Positions 63,201-64,000 of a stretch of DNA of 64,000 nucleotides are shown here, piece after piece. The translations under genes were made by a program, and so were the position numbers. The DNA is from Diplonema japonicum (Eukaryota; Euglenozoa; Diplonemea; Diplonemida; Diplonemidae): positions 248,001-312,000 of the forward strand of contig OZ025743.1 in the NCBI GenBank assembly GCA_964019335.1, read 5' to 3'. The first letter of the stretch is position 1; each line of letters opens with the position of its first letter. The notes beneath the pieces are model-generated. The model was given only the letters and a program-made list of their open reading frames with translations. It was not told the origin of the DNA and ran no database searches.

Positions 63201-64000
63201 CGATCACCTCGTAGCAGGCAAGAACTGCCCTGTGCCGTATCTTCGCGCTGTTCGCACCGATTGTCCCCAGGAGTGCCGCCACCGTCTCTCTCACACCAAT
63301 CGCTGTCCTCTTTTTCGCCTCCTCGTTCAGGTCGGGGCTTCTCCCCTCTGCCAGCAGTGTTGTCAGTCTGCCAGGTGTCACGCGGCCACGCTTCAGGAGA
63401 TTCACCAAACACGTCACCATCGTCTCCCTCATCTGACCGGGGAACCGCGTGACCCCTTGCTGTTCCCCCAGCATTGGAAGCCTGTGGTACAGAACCCCGT
63501 TGCTGTGTACAAGGCTCTCCTCCCCTGCCTTGTTGCTTGGCTTCGAGACCACGACACGGGAAAACACCAGGAGGTCAGCAAGGGTCCCCGCCCACAAGGA
63601 CGCAGGAAGGGAGAGACTCGTTCCCTCGGGACACACTTGTCCGTGGATCTTCTTCACGAGGCTCACCAGGTGCACGTCAAGAGTAGGTGCTTGCGTCCCG
63701 TCACTTGTTGTAAGCGTACTCACCAGAAGCAGGTACTTCAGACGTTGAGAAAGTGCGTTGCACGTTGCTGCTGTCCTCACCTCTGCTCTTGTGTCCCAAG
63801 TGTCGCTGATGTTGAGAAATCCCACGATGCCCTCCCCAGCTGCTGCAAATGTCTCCGTGTCGAGAGCGACAACACCAGAGGCCACTGCAGCAAGGTTGCC
63901 GAGAATGCTCTTCCCGATAACCCCACCCACCTTGGTGATGATCTCGTGGTCTGTTGCCGACGACGCGTGCATGAACACCTTGTACCTCTCCTTGTTCAGG
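57289..64000 (-). CDS. Very large repeat-rich multidomain protein (5' end outside the window)
   Basis: An open frame of more than 2,230 codons ending in TGA at 57289 and open to the right edge. The first in-window Met is not the true start, because the sequence upstream of it (LNKERYKVF) recurs inside the protein. The N-terminal 1,000 residues are helical repeats, part of which is duplicated with a period of about 539 residues. A central coiled coil (about 61060-61280) is followed by a globular region with VLILVGYSFLDKEFH. Near 59030-59100 is a pentapeptide-like stretch, FAGMDLRGIRVKGAYLEDS, and the last 550 residues are beta-rich with spaced Trp, like a degenerate WD/beta-propeller. This layout recalls large NACHT/WD-type signalling proteins of protists, but I see no P-loop, so function is open. 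No introns. Confidence 0.75.
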   Translation of the reverse strand, partial: LNKERYKVFMHASSATDHEIITKVGGVIGKSILGNLAAVASGVVALDTETFAAAGEGIVGFLNISDTWDTRAEVRTAATCNALSQRLKYLLLVSTLTTSDGTQAPTLDVHLVSLVKKIHGQVCPEGTSLSLPASLWAGTLADLLVFSRVVVSKPSNKAGEESLVHSNGVLYHRLPMLGEQQGVTRFPGQMRETMVTCLVNLLKRGRVTPGRLTTLLAEGRSPDLNEEAKKRTAIGVRETVAALLGTIGANSAKIRHRAVLACYEVIESGELDGNLAEMMGREVLDTVRSDGEGALLVSQMKAFRHTEYYLNILLKGTGCKEEVPLNETECRFTLENEEDIKAEAQYNADNAKLQDEVGAYPDPQVANMSQHALELYKHNLAVLATIGLLPDAVLSAGPQLPARNGLQDITKDTLSFLRGLESRAKDVAQCAEARDRVARLQTFVKWFKLNEVKLSSLLEVQWGSKLAAEYMLVAVCELLRALRQSLGDSDTSDIVVMNNIHLYRMVASLVVQLAMYDEGDSIGSDAGQQLDEFRALVTSLNKERYKVFMHASSATDHEIITKVGGVIGKSILGNLAAVASGVVALKTMGFDTETFAAAGEGIVGFLNISDTWDTRAEVRTAATCNALSQRLKYLLLVSTLTTSDGTQASEYLVGLVKKIHEEVCPEDTKALPASLWVGTLADLLVFSRVVSSEQTERAAESLVHSNGVLYQRIPVEGEQQGVTQFPGQVREAMVDCLLGLLKRDRKTPSYLKAFLEKATKLLGGVQKEARKILKAEEVMAKLGKIFNEEKITGLKDIAAGVEGVVAGLTASSGGDEGTSVRHRAVLACYEVVESGELDCKLAKEMSEEVLDTVRSENGGRDLEQAGRVFGKARQYLKMTLRTKEETYKKDMEGLLGEVEMLLELRRVVPNKEAEEHVDNLLTEAQKAVKVYAANLEGLNAIAGTTLLLTASIFNRVAGIDRQLQDMKKEVSDIHSYLQLHRKLDDDIDLLHEARTSCGGDLHLCDKYSFIRVLNKGASEKVEPFSPKHFVSRMKDHPTGSSFVCDGTCWGRGFLSLVEKELWCDYYKDATDKSADVLLLPLHVFLPAMKEPTTRLIEEALMQHGFTMGNVQRLQERTRGANGQKKVHLVLILVGYSFLDKEFHLDSMRKKNRLGEWGGPTILVAADTAILECPLNKVFACNSSFCIVHNNYGEERVCEEYGMCNMERGDVARMLGAGDASIGSVLRSVLLYRKFAKYIEHNHETQQCTMTLAMLMSVTQAIHEEDTRDRFWSVPYSVYDETSGQWTTRNFPDILTANPVTEDGKKLVRETYHKMLPNETDEPSHEVVMYKLADHVLKEVESNRATAILAQLDSYLMKPYGAGHMMNIVNEKEINTSLLRTCLEEYFRLSLKELNTKHPSISDGDLVSLMMRYNALLAVDMTRGHSLQAPYGNAACIADKLDPQLVRDLFAASPLFAWEADNERVYSFYNKWMQEAFTAIAVHDNLMQVPLNRCCTKFFVSFMSQTDTGLSLNAVEQNENRWAYFRRHKNLMVMKVKCAIPSITEEEASKYLVGACKAACMKQETWNVLMEDLKNYPDTLRLFLAKMVRKKNRTKGENKLLVWFRDTLYSLVELSKLPWCKVPAAVAITILSAANDSFAGMDLRGIRVKGAYLEDSTFDRTNITNDELQGTHLSRAYLMRDGRLHLREVQGTPVGENLLSFAAFTDDNGTDIVAEVYTDRVMFGDNMVTLPDNHQIPAGTTLLSRIVRRGASRVLVVAYKTNSNIVIMEVARDSVKTQYELGAHGKLVKITRHGEVCYVQHGGTVEFLTATAKNGPVVCRKWTGKPAFMKSLCLVDNAIYWLENGALNAVDVKKKQSLEPATQKSVYEYLTPMSDRLLAWSYIANRWVCTVCKVAVRELGDGRESLSCEEIYSFPMYQSSREKKDVPRHVVSGRVLLTMGRHRTSNFCWLLKEKSATRLYTRAFGDGTTRINVLNTYASAAKAYYHMDGNNNSNFGLICMKLPKSTPILKGAVRKICVSHDGGLVGTLVECGDDLKQQDVVVYCRATGTLSRLKEPVDMAFDHIGWDKGKQVFTVESGHRVFETVSLGPETMELKDRTPEERVASDPVQPASRPPRTHVDQLVYEDSQELPPFGEKLLKSEGGRHTAWVYQGSSLIVCTDKVTKLLLESEGIVDLKLAGKNLVALTSGGNAYIWRWRHGSQAQYGYTPAGSTGEWYISKRLTIAEIVNVAPVNGLKE
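61440..62385 (-). repeat. Internal duplication, proximal copy
   Basis: Homologous to 63140-64000. The left halves are diverged (shared RHRAVLACYEV and SGELD), the right 320 bases nearly identical. It carries 15 bases (about 62235-62249) that the distal copy lacks, an in-frame indel of five codons. Confidence 0.85.
63140..64000 (-). repeat. Internal duplication, distal copy (continues off the edge)
   Basis: Partner of 61440-62385, offset 1,617 bases at the right end. Because the repeat runs off the window, more copies may exist upstream in the gene. Confidence 0.85.

Noticed and set aside
57289-63978. A true start codon for the large repeat protein at 63978
   Set aside because: That codon is GTG and the same residues (KVFMH) occur inside the protein in the second repeat copy, so the frame clearly continues past the window edge.

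Overview
The window comes from a microbial eukaryote (a protist or alga; I cannot name the lineage). Evidence: spliceosomal-type GT-AG introns; a ubiquitin/ribosomal protein eL40 fusion gene; nuclear genes for mitochondrial propionyl-CoA carboxylase alpha and electron transfer flavoprotein alpha; large coiled-coil proteins; and spacers made of long A, T, G and C homopolymers. Every gene I can support lies on the minus strand.

Positions 1-44263 (minus strand) are one uninterrupted reading frame that runs off the left edge: at least 14,754 codons without a stop. It encodes a giant PKS-NRPS megasynthase. In biosynthetic order it has a degenerate fatty-acyl-AMP-ligase-like domain, an ACP, a KS that has lost all three catalytic residues, an AT, a KR, a second ACP, and then twelve C-A-T modules, the last cut by the window edge. 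There is no epimerase, methyltransferase or release domain in view. Several adenylation domains are near-identical copies (modules 1/5/11, 2/12, 6/10, and mosaic 3/7), while their condensation domains are clearly divergent. The copy boundaries repeatedly fall at the C-A linker. Pocket residues suggest threonine for modules 2 and 12 and serine for modules 3 and 7; the others cannot be assigned. The product would be a peptide of at least twelve residues, possibly with a hydroxylated acyl start.

Positions 44264-57288 are a very different landscape of ordinary genes separated by homopolymer-rich spacers: an IQ-motif protein (44735-46702), an ORF fragment (46818-47411), a coiled-coil protein with two introns (48211-50739), PCCA with four introns (52450-54694), ubiquitin-eL40 with one intron (54860-55310), and ETFA with one intron (55782-56780). 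The introns are short (37-78 nt) and each carries a run of A on the sense strand. The spacers at 47411-48021 and 50824-51460 hold foldback elements bounded by G and C tracts; two of them share a terminal inverted repeat.

Positions 57289-64000 hold the 3' part of a second large intronless gene: a repeat-rich protein with a duplicated helical unit of about 539 residues, a pentapeptide-like stretch and a degenerate beta-propeller-like C-terminus. Its start is beyond the right edge. PCCA and ETFA both act in mitochondrial amino-acid and fatty-acid breakdown, but nothing here shows that these genes and the megasynthase work together.
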